13,384 nucleotides of DNA from CAZFDT01 sp964518335 (GTDB taxonomy: Bacteria > Planctomycetota > Phycisphaerae > Phycisphaerales > Phycisphaeraceae). The DNA lies in NCBI GenBank assembly GCA_964518335.1, contig CAZFDT010000113.1, positions 1 to 13,384 on the forward strand, given 5' to 3'. Of the stretch, positions 1 to 7,515 are shown piece after piece (position 1 is the first letter of the stretch; the number at the start of each line of letters is the position of its first letter). The position numbers and the translations under genes are program-made. The notes below the pieces were generated by a model, which saw nothing but the letters and a program-made list of their open reading frames with translations, was not told the origin of the DNA and ran no database searches.

Positions 1-1613
1 ATGTGGCTGCCGTCCACGTCGGCGTCGGTCATGATGATGATCTTGCCGTAGCGGAGCTTTGCGATGTTGAAGTCTTCTTCGCCGATGCCGGTGTTGAGGG
101 CCTGGATGATGGTGCGGATTTCCTCGAAGCCCAGGACCTTGTCGAGGCGGGCTTTTTCGACGTTGAGGATCTTGCCGCGCAGGGGGAGGATGGCCTGGGT
201 CTGGTTGTCGCGGCCGCCCTTGGCCGATCCGCCGGCCGAGTCGCCCTCGACGAGGTAGATTTCGCTGGAGGCCACGTCTTTGCTGATGCAGTCGTAGAGT
301 TTGCCGGGCAGGCCGCCGCCGTCGAGGGCGCCCTTGCGGCGGGTGAGCTCGCGGGCCTTGCGGGCGGCCTCGCGGGCCTGAGCGGCCATGATGCCCTTCA
401 TGCAGATGCGCTTGGCGTCGGCGGGGTGCTCTTCGAGCCATGCCGCCAGCGCGCCGCCGAACGCGGAGTTGACGAAGCCCTCGACCTCGGCGTTGCCGAG
501 CTTGGTCTTGGTCTGGCCCTCGAACTGCGGGTCGGGCACTTTGACGCTGACGATGGCCGCCAGTCCCTCGCGCAGGTCTTCGCCGGTGGGCGGGGCGTCG
601 TTCTTGAGGATGTTGTTGTTCTTCGAGTACGTGTTGAGCGTGCGGGTCAGCGCGGTCTTGAAGCCCGACAGGTGCGTGCCGCCCTCGATGGTGTTGATGT
701 TGTTGGTGAAGGAAAGCAGCGTCTCGTTGTACGAGTCGTTGTATTGCAGGGCGACCTCGCAGACGAACACGCCTTTGGCGGGACTGCCCGGATCGACGGG
801 CGACTCAGCGCGGAAGTAGGCCGGCGGCTCGTGCAGCGCGTTTTTGCCTTCGTTGAGCGCGCGGACGAAGGAGGCGATGCCGTCGGGGAAGAAGTATTTC
901 TCGTGCTTGTTGTGGCGTTCGTCTTCGAGGGTGATGGTCAGGCCGGGGTTGAGGTAGGCCAGCTCCTTGAGTCGGCCCTGGAGGGTGTCGAAACGGAACT
1001 CGGTGTCGGGGAAGATCTCGTGGTCGGCCTTGAAGGTGACCTTGGTGCCCGTCTTGGTGCGTTCGCCGATGACGTGGAGCTGCTCGCTGACCGCGCCGCG
1101 TTCGAAGCTCATGGTGTAGAGCTTGCCGGCGCGGGCGATTTCAACTTCGAGCCATTCGGACAGGGCGTTGACGACGGAGGCGCCGACGCCGTGGAGTCCG
1201 CCGGAGGTTTTGTAGGCGTCGTGGTCGAACTTGCCGCCGGCGTGAAGGACGGTGAAGACGATTTCGACGGTGGGTTTGCCGTTGAGGGCGGGGTTGGCGT
1301 GCTTGTAGGGTCCGACGGGGATGCCGTTGCCGTCGTCGATGACGGTGACGCTGCCGTCGCTGTTGATCTTGACGCCGATGGCGTTGCAGCGGCCGGCCAT
1401 GTGCTCGTCGATGGAGTTATCGACGATCTCCTGCACGAGGTGGTGCAGGCCGCGCGGCGTGGTGTCGCCGATGTACATGCCCGGACGTTTGCGCACGGCA
1501 TCGAGGCCCTCGAGGACCTTGATGTTCTCCTCGGTGTATTGCCCCGTGGACACGCTGGCGGTCGCATCGGCCCCGGCCGAGCCCTGGGGAGCGGGCGAAA
1601 TCTGATCATCCAT
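1..1613 (-). CDS. gyrB: DNA gyrase subunit B, 3' part cut off by the window edge
   Basis: GyrB is the ATPase subunit of DNA gyrase; with GyrA it introduces negative supercoils. About 537 residues are present, and the C-terminal quarter lies beyond the left edge. The GHKL ATPase domain shows E62 and N66 in QEIVDNSIDE, DDGNGIPV (93-100) and GGLHGVGASVVNALS (138-152). The Toprim domain shows EGDSAGG (E456) and DADVD (530-534), the catalytic Glu and metal-binding Asp residues. The QTQAILPLRGKILNVEKA segment favours GyrB over ParE. The ATG at 1613 is preceded by AAGGAAGG (1624-1631) at 10 nt. One oddity: the residue aligned with E. coli Arg76 is Asn96, while the residue aligned with E. coli Arg136 is kept. 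About 20 extra N-terminal residues precede the conserved core. Confidence 0.97.
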   Translation of the reverse strand, partial: MDDQISPAPQGSAGADATASVSTGQYTEENIKVLEGLDAVRKRPGMYIGDTTPRGLHHLVQEIVDNSIDEHMAGRCNAIGVKINSDGSVTVIDDGNGIPVGPYKHANPALNGKPTVEIVFTVLHAGGKFDHDAYKTSGGLHGVGASVVNALSEWLEVEIARAGKLYTMSFERGAVSEQLHVIGERTKTGTKVTFKADHEIFPDTEFRFDTLQGRLKELAYLNPGLTITLEDERHNKHEKYFFPDGIASFVRALNEGKNALHEPPAYFRAESPVDPGSPAKGVFVCEVALQYNDSYNETLLSFTNNINTIEGGTHLSGFKTALTRTLNTYSKNNNILKNDAPPTGEDLREGLAAIVSVKVPDPQFEGQTKTKLGNAEVEGFVNSAFGGALAAWLEEHPADAKRICMKGIMAAQAREAARKARELTRRKGALDGGGLPGKLYDCISKDVASSEIYLVEGDSAGGSAKGGRDNQTQAILPLRGKILNVEKARLDKVLGFEEIRTIIQALNTGIGEEDFNIAKLRYGKIIIMTDADVDGSH

Positions 1614-1646
1614 AACGTCGGCGCCTTCCTTGGTGTGGTCGATTCA

Positions 1647-1671
1647 CGTCGGCCTGTTCTCCCGGCCGACG
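1647..1671 (-). promoter_or_regulatory. Hairpin in the gyrB 5' leader
   Basis: A perfect 8-bp inverted repeat, CGTCGGCC and GGCCGACG, flanks a 9-nt loop. It lies between the candidate promoter and the gyrB ribosome binding site, so it would be in the mRNA leader. No U-tract follows, so it is not a classical terminator. Its role is unknown; mRNA stabilisation, a protein site or no function are all possible. Confidence 0.45.
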
Positions 1672-1693
1672 ACTGCCCTGACAAGAGACGTGA

Positions 1694-1722
1694 ATTGTAG
1701 TTGAAAACGGCACAATGAGCCA
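1694..1722 (-). promoter_or_regulatory. Candidate gyrB promoter
   Basis: Read on the minus strand, a good -10 hexamer TACAAT (1694-1699) lies 17 bp downstream of a poor -35, TGGCTC (1717-1722). The start would be near 1687, giving a leader of about 74 nt that includes the hairpin at 1647-1671. The -10 and its place in the only non-coding gap before gyrB support the call; the -35 match is weak. Confidence 0.35.
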
Positions 1723-1796
1723 CTTGCCGCGACGCGCGCGAGGGGCGATTTCCACTGCTGTAAATGCAGGATGCAGGCCGATTTACCGCGGCCGAG

Positions 1797-4700
1797 CTAT
1801 TCGACGAGCTCGCCGGGCGCCACCGGCTGGCCCTCGGCCTCATCGGGCGCCTGCTCCGCCTCCTCCGCCTCGCCCGCGGCGCCTTCCACCACCGCCGCCA
1901 CGGGCGCCGGCTCGCCCTTCTGCACCGCGTCGAGCTTGGCCTTGAGGCGGTCGGCAATGTCCAACAGTTCCCGGTCGTCGTCGGCCGTCTCGGTGATGCG
2001 CCCCAGCGCCTGCTGCGCCGCACGCCACTCGCGCACCGCATCGTTGCGACGATTGAGCCGATACAGCGCATCGCCCAGATGGTCCAGGATCACCGGGTAG
2101 TCGCCGCCCGGCTCGTTCTTCGATCGGCGAAGCCACTGCACCGCGTCCTCGTACTTGCCCTTCTTGTAGAGCACCCATCCCATCGAGTCGAGATACGCCG
2201 CGTTGGGATCGGCATCGACGGCGCTCTGGATCATCGTGTGGGCCCGATCGAGGTGTCGGCCCTCGTTGGCCCAGGTGTAGCCCAGGCTGTTGTTCGTCGG
2301 CGCATGCTCGGGGTGCTTGGCCAGCAGGTCGAGCATCACGCGCTCCGAGCCCGCCTTGTCGCCGCGACGGTCCAGCACCATCGCCCACTCGAACATCAGG
2401 TCGGCCTCGTGCTGGGGGAAGCGCTCGATCAGCCTGCGGATGTGCGGATCGATCTCGTCGGCACGGTCGGCGCGCGTGGCGGCGCGACCCAGCAGGCTCA
2501 CCCAACCCGTGGGGTCGTCGATCTCACCGTCGATCGCGGCCAGCAGCACGTCCAGCGCCTGGCCCGGACGATCGCTTTGCAGATAGATCGCCGCCAGCGC
2601 GCGCGATTTCTCGGGGCTGTCGGGCTCCTGCTTGAGCAGGCGTTCGAGGATGTCGTTGAGCTTGGCGGTGTTGGCGGTGCGCGTGTAATGACGATGGGCG
2701 ATGCGCAGCACCTCGCGGTCGTCGTTCGTCTCGTTCACGCGCTTGTCGATGAGGGCGTCCGCTTCGCCGCGCCGGTCGGCGCGGACGAGGACCTCCAGCA
2801 GCGTGTCCAGCGCCCGCAGGTCGTCGGGCTTCTCCTCCAGCAGCGTGCGCAGCAGTTGCTCGGCCTGGCGGAACTCGCCGCGGGCGTCGTGCAGCTTGGC
2901 GCTCTGCAGGCGGGCGATGCGACTGTTGGGCAGCGTGGTGGTGACGCGGCGCAGCAGGCGCGGATATTGCCGATCCGTGCCCGGCGGGGCGGCGCCCGAG
3001 TCGTACAGGTCGAACAACGCCTCGTAGATTCGCTCCGCCGATGGTTGCAGATTCAACGCGTCCAGCAGCGTGCGCTCGGCGGCGACCGAGTCGTTCATGC
3101 GAAGCTGCATCGCCGCCTTGGTCATGATCAGATCGAGATTCGTCGGGTCGGCCGCCAACTGCTTGTCGAGCAGGGCCAGCGCCTCGGCGTGCCGATCGGT
3201 CGCGGCCAGCACCTTGACGCGCAGAGCGATCACGCTCGAATCGGCGGTCTGGCCGAACTCATCGAGCAGCGCCCCGGCCTCATCGAATCTGCTCTCACTG
3301 AACAGCAGCTCCGCCAGTTGAATGCGCGCGTCGGTCAGGCGCGGGTCGGTCTGCAGCGCGGCGCGCAGATCGGCGGTGGCCTCATCGTGCTTGCGCGCCC
3401 GCATCAGGACCATGCCGCGCAGATAGCGCATCGCGGGGGACGGCCGCTCACTGTCGGGCAGGGCGTCGATGCGCTGAGCGATCACGAGGGGCGACTCGGC
3501 CACCGCCAGCAGGGCGTCGGCATATTCGCGCGCTGAGGCGGGATGCTGGCCGATGGCGGCGGCGGTCGTGCGGATGGCCGCGGCGGCGCCGGCCGTGTCC
3601 GAGCCCTGGCCCGACCATTGGGCGGCGATCAACTGCCGGTACACGTCGGCGTCGCCCGGCCGGGCCGCCAAGTGATCGCGCAGCAGCGCCGTGGCGCGGT
3701 CCGGCGGCATCATGGCGGCGATGGTCAGCGCCAGCGCCACGGGGCGTCCACTGTCGCGGTAGATCTCCTCGAGCTGCTGGGCGTAGGCGGGTGTGGTGGC
3801 GCCGGCGTCGCTGAGGTAGCGAAGCAACGACATGGTGCGTGCCTCGGCCGGGGCCTGGCGGACGACCTGGAGGCAGGCGTCGCGTGCCGCCGCCGCCTCG
3901 CCGCGGCGCAGGTGCGTGTAGATGGCCCGAGCCATGACGCCGATCGGATCGGACACGTCGAAGTCCATGGCCTTCTGGTAGGCCGCCAGCGCCTCGCCGG
4001 TCTGGTTGAGGCGGTTGTGCAGGTCGCCGACGGTCTGCCAGGTGGCGCCGCGCTGCCGGTAGAGGAACGCCAGCTCGCGCACCATGGCGGTGCTGCGTGA
4101 GAAGTGGCGGGGCAGTTCGAGGTAGGGCCGGTACTGGGCGATGGCCGCCGCGTCGTGGCCCTCGCGTTCCAGGGCGGTGCCGAGGTAGAAGTGCGCCAGA
4201 GGCCGCACCGCCGGATCGAGGTTGCGGTCGTGCTCGGACAACTGCAACGCCCGAAGCGCGATGGCGATCGCGTCCTGCGGCCGGCCATGGTCGGGAGCGA
4301 ACATCGTCAGCAGCAGCAGGCTCTCCACGTCGCTCGAGTCCAGTCGCACCGCCTGCTCCAGCAGTTGCGCGCCGCGGACGCGATTGCCCGACAGGGCGTA
4401 GATTTTGCCCAGCAGGCGAAGCACCGGCGGCGAGTTGGGGGCCAGCCGCTGCGCCCGCTGCAGCGCCTGCACCGCGTCGAAATTTCGTCCCTCGCGCCAC
4501 GCCTGGCGCCCCTCCAGATATGCACGCTGCACCGCCAGCGGAATGTCCGCCTCGCTCGAAGGCTCACCCGCCGCGCCCGCCTCCGGCGGCTTGAGGTAAT
4601 CGGGCATCGGCAGCGACGCCACGATTTCGTCCAGCGTCATCGACGCCTTCGCCATCGCTTCGCCCTTGCGATGCGCCAGCGACGCCGCATCGACGCCCGG

Positions 4701-4838
4701 CGGCGGCGGCACCGCATCGCCCGACAAGGCCTTGGACGCAGTCCCCTTGCGGCCCGTAGAAGTCGGCGCAGTCTGGCAGCTCACCGCCACCGTCGCCGTC
4801 AAAGCCATCACCAGCCCCAGTCGCCACAATCTGCTCAT
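1797..4838 (-). CDS. Large TPR-repeat lipoprotein, 1013 residues
   Basis: The N-terminus has a short basic stretch, a hydrophobic segment and a lipobox-like AVSC with Cys21, fitting a lipoprotein exported by Sec and anchored in a membrane. Nearly all the rest is tetratricopeptide repeats, 34-residue helical hairpins that bind proteins. Clear pairs lie at about 103-170, and a well-conserved block near the C-terminus contains NSLGYTWANEG, YLDSMGWVLYKKGKYEDAV and ILDHLGDALYRL. The last 38 residues are a Glu/Ala/Pro-rich tail. I chose the ATG at 4838 over the GTG codons at 4847 and 4844 because AGG lies about 10 nt before the ATG but almost touches the GTG. No enzyme motif is visible. A scaffold role in envelope assembly or secretion is inference; the partner is unknown. 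No terminator is evident after the stop. Confidence 0.85.
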   Translation of the reverse strand: MSRLWRLGLVMALTATVAVSCQTAPTSTGRKGTASKALSGDAVPPPPGVDAASLAHRKGEAMAKASMTLDEIVASLPMPDYLKPPEAGAAGEPSSEADIPLAVQRAYLEGRQAWREGRNFDAVQALQRAQRLAPNSPPVLRLLGKIYALSGNRVRGAQLLEQAVRLDSSDVESLLLLTMFAPDHGRPQDAIAIALRALQLSEHDRNLDPAVRPLAHFYLGTALEREGHDAAAIAQYRPYLELPRHFSRSTAMVRELAFLYRQRGATWQTVGDLHNRLNQTGEALAAYQKAMDFDVSDPIGVMARAIYTHLRRGEAAAARDACLQVVRQAPAEARTMSLLRYLSDAGATTPAYAQQLEEIYRDSGRPVALALTIAAMMPPDRATALLRDHLAARPGDADVYRQLIAAQWSGQGSDTAGAAAAIRTTAAAIGQHPASAREYADALLAVAESPLVIAQRIDALPDSERPSPAMRYLRGMVLMRARKHDEATADLRAALQTDPRLTDARIQLAELLFSESRFDEAGALLDEFGQTADSSVIALRVKVLAATDRHAEALALLDKQLAADPTNLDLIMTKAAMQLRMNDSVAAERTLLDALNLQPSAERIYEALFDLYDSGAAPPGTDRQYPRLLRRVTTTLPNSRIARLQSAKLHDARGEFRQAEQLLRTLLEEKPDDLRALDTLLEVLVRADRRGEADALIDKRVNETNDDREVLRIAHRHYTRTANTAKLNDILERLLKQEPDSPEKSRALAAIYLQSDRPGQALDVLLAAIDGEIDDPTGWVSLLGRAATRADRADEIDPHIRRLIERFPQHEADLMFEWAMVLDRRGDKAGSERVMLDLLAKHPEHAPTNNSLGYTWANEGRHLDRAHTMIQSAVDADPNAAYLDSMGWVLYKKGKYEDAVQWLRRSKNEPGGDYPVILDHLGDALYRLNRRNDAVREWRAAQQALGRITETADDDRELLDIADRLKAKLDAVQKGEPAPVAAVVEGAAGEAEEAEQAPDEAEGQPVAPGELVE

Positions 4839-5206
4839 ATGCACCACGCCTGAATGTCAGGGGAATCCCGATCAACGTAGTGTAGCCCCCCGCAAGTATG
4901 TGTGCGATGGGCAACCGGGCATGGGCGGATTTTCATGGAGGAAATCGCTGCGTCGTACCTGGCCGCGAGGTACTCAGCTTCCCGCATCAGGTCGACGGAA
5001 TCGAATCCCACCACCTTGTTCAAACCGTCATTGATATACTGCCGTCGAGAGGAAAGCGCTCGTGAAGGAGCGCCGCATGTCGCGGAACTGGTCGGGCGAA
5101 CGCTGGCGTATCTGAATCCAGAGTAAATGAGCAGCCGAGCATACTGCTTAAGCAACTCGGAGCTGCGTCTGCATCTGCATCTCATTCGCGCGTTGCCGAT
5201 TTCGTC
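4839..5206. other. 368-bp gap between the small-protein gene and the TPR gene; no convincing gene
   Basis: Neither strand holds a frame I would call a gene. On the minus strand a -10-like TACACT (4879-4884) could drive the TPR gene with a leader of about 34 nt, but no good -35 is seen. On the plus strand TATACT (5035-5040) is followed by AAGGAG, a 6-nt gap and ATG at 5077, opening only 12 codons (5077-5115). An in-frame GTG at 5062 would make it 17. A plus-strand frame of about 74 codons (4902-5126) has no Shine-Dalgarno sequence and no recognisable protein. An imperfect hairpin lies at 5131-5166. Confidence 0.6.
5131..5166 (-). terminator. Weak terminator-like stem-loop after the small-protein gene
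   Basis: GCAGC and CGAG pair with CTCGG and CTGC across a 2-nt bulge, and the loop contains the palindrome TGCTTAAGCA. On the minus strand it is followed only by TCATTTACT, a poor U-tract. It lies about 40 bp after the end of the HicB-like pair, where a terminator would be expected. Confidence 0.3.
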
Positions 5207-5461
5207 TCATTCCTCCCGAAAGACATATTTCTCGACGGACAGTCGCAGTTGATTGGCGATCTGGCGCTGCTTGCGGCGTGGGACGGGGTCGGTGAGGCTG
5301 GTGAATTCGACGGGGCAGTAGAGGTAGCGGCCGCGGACGACTCGCTGCAGGAACTGGCTGACGATGCGTTCACCCGAGTCGGTCAAGCCTTCTTCTTCGC
5401 AGGACTCGAGCGTGACGCCATCTTCCTTGAGCTTCTGCAGATAATCGCCCCAGCGGATCAT
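5207..5461 (-). CDS. Small unrecognised protein (84 residues) paired with a HicB-like protein
   Basis: I do not recognise this protein. Its ATG (5461) overlaps the stop of the HicB-like gene in an ATGA, so the two are probably translationally coupled. It begins MIRWGDYLQKLKEDG, has an acidic stretch CEEEG (21-25), a central YLYCPVEF (47-54) and a basic C-terminal helix-like segment around PRRKQRQIANQ. Size and position fit a HicA toxin, a short RNase with a double-stranded RNA-binding fold. However, the characteristic GSHH catalytic motif is absent, and there is no histidine at all. It may be a diverged partner, a non-toxic remnant or an unrelated protein. The coupling makes it a real gene with good probability. 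Confidence 0.6.
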   Translation of the reverse strand: MIRWGDYLQKLKEDGVTLESCEEEGLTDSGERIVSQFLQRVVRGRYLYCPVEFTSLTDPVPRRKQRQIANQLRLSVEKYVFREE

Positions 5462-5817
5462 GCGGCGCCCCGGGTGATGATCGCGGCGGCGCCGACGTGC
5501 GGGAAGCGAAGACTCTCTGCGGTGCACTTGCGGATGGTGAAGGGCGGGATCGTGAACTGACGGAGTTCGCCCTTGTCGGCTTGAGTCTGCCACCGCGCTG
5601 CAATGTCGTCTGGAGGCGGCGGAGCATCGTCGAGCGTTTGTCCAAGGCTGTGGGCGACGACGCAATGCTTGATGTAGGTGCGGACGAAAGCGGTGAGGGC
5701 GGCATCGGGACTGTCGCCGAACGAGACGATGTCGTAATCGACGCACTGGGCGACGTACTGGCCGTCCTCGTACTCGACGCACACACGCAACGAACGTTCG
5801 GCCGTGGCCTCGGACAT
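5458..5817 (-). CDS. HicB-like protein, possible antitoxin
   Basis: The 119-residue product begins with a short beta-rich domain, LRVCVEYEDGQYVAQCVDYDIVSFGDSPDAALTAF (10-44). This matches the HicB fold: a strand, EDG-YVA-C, then G-(D/T)(S/T)P-EAL. HicB proteins usually neutralise HicA toxins and repress their own operon. The remaining 70 residues contain a proline run (APPPP, 65-69) and resemble no DNA-binding domain I know. I chose the ATG at 5817 because AAAGGGG ends 8 nt upstream; the in-frame GTG at 5826 would abut that motif. The order antitoxin-first and the ATGA overlap with the next gene suggest a two-gene unit with its own promoter. Solitary HicB-fold proteins are common, so a toxin-antitoxin role is inference. 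Confidence 0.7.
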   Translation of the reverse strand: MSEATAERSLRVCVEYEDGQYVAQCVDYDIVSFGDSPDAALTAFVRTYIKHCVVAHSLGQTLDDAPPPPDDIAARWQTQADKGELRQFTIPPFTIRKCTAESLRFPHVGAAAIITRGAA

Positions 5818-5843
5818 GATCGGCACCCCTTTCAGACACCACC

Positions 5844-5872
5844 AGTATTGTCGCCTCTGCCTGGTTTGGCAA
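5844..5872 (-). promoter_or_regulatory. Candidate promoter of the HicB-like pair
   Basis: On the minus strand TTGCCA (5867-5872, 5/6 to the -35 consensus) is separated by 17 bp from AATACT (5844-5849, 4/6 to the -10 consensus). It lies just after the hisG stop codon, and the start would be near 5837, 20 nt before the HicB-like ATG with its AAAGGGG. The small pair could therefore be expressed apart from hisG. Confidence 0.45.
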
Positions 5873-5878
5873 GGGCGC

Positions 5879-6769
5879 TCAGGGGATCACTTTGTTCAGC
5901 GCGTAGCTGAAGATGCCCGTGGCGCCCGCGCGGCTGAGCTTGGGGACCAGGTCGCGCTCGACCGTTTCGTCCACCACCACCTCGATGGCGACCCAGTCGC
6001 TTTCGGCGAGCTGGCTGACGGTGGGGCTCTTCTCGGCGGGGAGCAGTTTCACGATGGCGTCGAGTCTGGCCTTGGGGACGTTCATCTTCAGGCCGACCTT
6101 GGCGCGGGCGGCGATGGCGCCTTTCAAAAGCAGCGCCAGGTCCTCGATCACGTCTTTCTTGCGGCGGTCGCTCCACGCCTGCTTGTTGGCGATCATGCGC
6201 GTCGTGCTGGTCAGCAGCGTGTCGATCACGCGCAGCTTGTTGGCACGCAGCGACGAGCCGGTCTCGGTCACATCGACGATGGCGTCGACCAGACGGGCCT
6301 TGACCTCGGTCGCGCCCCAACTGAACTCGACCTTCTTCACGGCGATGCCCCGGTCGGCGAAGTACCGCCGCGTGGTCTGCACCAGCTCGGTGGCGATGAT
6401 GCCCCCGGCCAGGTCCTCGGGCTTCTGGTAGCTCGATTCCTCGGGCACGGCCAGCACCCACTTCACGGGCTTGGCGGTCGCCTTGCTGTAGGTCAGCTCG
6501 CACACCTCGTGCACGTCGCTGCCGTTCTCCATCACCCAGTCGTGCCCGGTGAAGCCCACGTCGATGACGCCGTCCTCGACGTAGCGGCTCATCTCCTGGG
6601 CGCGGAACATGACGCACTCGAAGCGGTCGTCGTTGATGGAGGGGAAGTACGACCGGCTGTCCACGCCGATGCTGTACCCGGCGCGGCTGAACAGATCGAC
6701 GGTCGAGTCCTGCAGGCTCCCCTTGGGGATGCCGATGCGGAGGATGGCGTTGGAGAATCGGGTGTTCAT
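5879..6769 (-). CDS. hisG: ATP phosphoribosyltransferase, long form
   Basis: HisG joins ATP and PRPP to give phosphoribosyl-ATP, the first committed step of histidine synthesis, in the cytoplasm. The 296-residue protein has the N-terminal RIGIPKGSL (11-19) and the PRPP-binding signature in VDAIVDVTETGSSLRANKL (161-179). A C-terminal ACT-like HisG_C domain (about 222-295) ends in VVVDETVERDLVPKLSRAGATGI. That domain marks the long, hexameric, histidine-inhibited class, which needs no HisZ. No other his gene is in the window, so hisG stands alone at the end of a translation cluster. The ATG at 6769 has no Shine-Dalgarno sequence: the preceding bases (CCTACTACCTGCCCC) belong to a repeat element that fills the gap to the Nth-like gene. 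Confidence 0.95.
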   Translation of the reverse strand: MNTRFSNAILRIGIPKGSLQDSTVDLFSRAGYSIGVDSRSYFPSINDDRFECVMFRAQEMSRYVEDGVIDVGFTGHDWVMENGSDVHEVCELTYSKATAKPVKWVLAVPEESSYQKPEDLAGGIIATELVQTTRRYFADRGIAVKKVEFSWGATEVKARLVDAIVDVTETGSSLRANKLRVIDTLLTSTTRMIANKQAWSDRRKKDVIEDLALLLKGAIAARAKVGLKMNVPKARLDAIVKLLPAEKSPTVSQLAESDWVAIEVVVDETVERDLVPKLSRAGATGIFSYALNKVIP

Positions 6770-6859
6770 GGGGCAGGTAGTAGGTAGTAGGCAGTAGGCA
6801 ATAGGGAAGGCAGGCGGAGGTCTTTTCTGACTACTCCCTACTGCCTACTCCCTACTTAC
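6770..6859. repeat. Palindromic 7-bp-unit repeat, copy A (Nth-like gene to hisG)
   Basis: On the plus strand the left arm is built of degenerate 7-mers of the TAGGCAG/TAGGGAG kind (about 6777-6807). After a short spacer the right arm (6823-6859) carries the complementary CTACTCC/CTACTGC units. The two arms form a long imperfect hairpin. The right arm matches copy B (7954-7990) at 36 of 37 positions. One end includes the TAA stop of the Nth-like gene, and the other end touches the hisG ATG. Confidence 0.85.
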
Positions 6860-7515
6860 TTTTTCTTCTTGACTGCGGTTGGCTTCCTGCTGCTGCTCGC
6901 CTTGCCGCCGCCCTTGCGGTCGTCGCTCCAGGCCTGCAGGAGCAGGTGGGTGGTCATGGCCTCGTCGGTCTTGACGAGCTTCTCCAGATGGGCGGCAACG
7001 TGGGCGGCGTCCTCGCCGTCGAGGGCGCAGTCGGCGGCGGCGAGTTGGGCGGCCAACCGGTCGTCCACCGGGAGCACGGGCACGCCGAACGCCGTCAGCA
7101 GCAGGTGCGATGCGACGTAAGGCGTGATGCCCGGCAGCGACTCGACGTAGGTGCGCAGCTCCCTCTTGCCGCGCGCGGCGGGCGCGTCGAGCGAGACGGC
7201 GTGTTCGCGGATGTAGATCTCGTGCATGGCCTCGCGCATCCGCGCGACGCGCTCCTCGCAGCGCGGGTACGACGGCCCGATCATGGTCACCACTTCGTGA
7301 ATGTGCGACACGCGCAGCTCATTGTTATCGACCACGGCAGTCTGAATGCGACCCAACGCCGCCTCCGCCTGCTTGCGCGACGCCTCCCACTGCAGAAAGC
7401 CCAGCACAAGCTGCGTGATCGGATCGCGCTGCTCATAGGGCACGGGCTCGTAGGTCGAGCGCAGCTTCTTCATCAGCGACGCGAAAGGTCGGGCCAGGGC
7501 GGTGTGGGCACTCAC
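6856..7515 (-). CDS. Endonuclease III-like HhH protein lacking the usual catalytic Lys and Fe-S cysteines
   Basis: The 219-residue protein resembles the HhH-GPD base-excision family. The helix-hairpin-helix region LPGITPYVASHLLLTAFG (127-144) is followed by VLPVDDR (147-153), whose Asp aligns with the catalytic Asp138 of E. coli Nth. DPITQLVLGFLQWEASRKQA (31-50) matches the N-terminal helices. The Lys of the LPGVGRKTA motif is replaced (LPGITPYVA), and no C-terminal four-Cys iron-sulfur cluster is present. A Lys/Ser-rich tail (201-219) ends in KKKK and may bind nucleic acid. The protein could be a monofunctional glycosylase or a non-catalytic DNA-binding relative. The GTG start at 7515 overlaps the rbfA stop in a GTGA; GGAG lies about 11 nt upstream. 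Coupling to rbfA is likely, though no functional link is known. Confidence 0.8.
   Translation of the reverse strand: MSAHTALARPFASLMKKLRSTYEPVPYEQRDPITQLVLGFLQWEASRKQAEAALGRIQTAVVDNNELRVSHIHEVVTMIGPSYPRCEERVARMREAMHEIYIREHAVSLDAPAARGKRELRTYVESLPGITPYVASHLLLTAFGVPVLPVDDRLAAQLAAADCALDGEDAAHVAAHLEKLVKTDEAMTTHLLLQAWSDDRKGGGKASSSRKPTAVKKKK

Noticed and set aside
1748..1800. Terminator after the TPR gene
   Set aside because: GTAAAT/ATTTAC and GGCCG/CGGCC arms exist but are short and no U-tract follows; readthrough into the gyrB leader cannot be excluded.
4835..5185. Minus-strand frame of 116 codons between the small-protein gene and the TPR gene
   Set aside because: It overlaps the TPR gene start, has an Arg/Cys-rich unfamiliar N-terminus, no good ribosome binding site and no recognisable domain.
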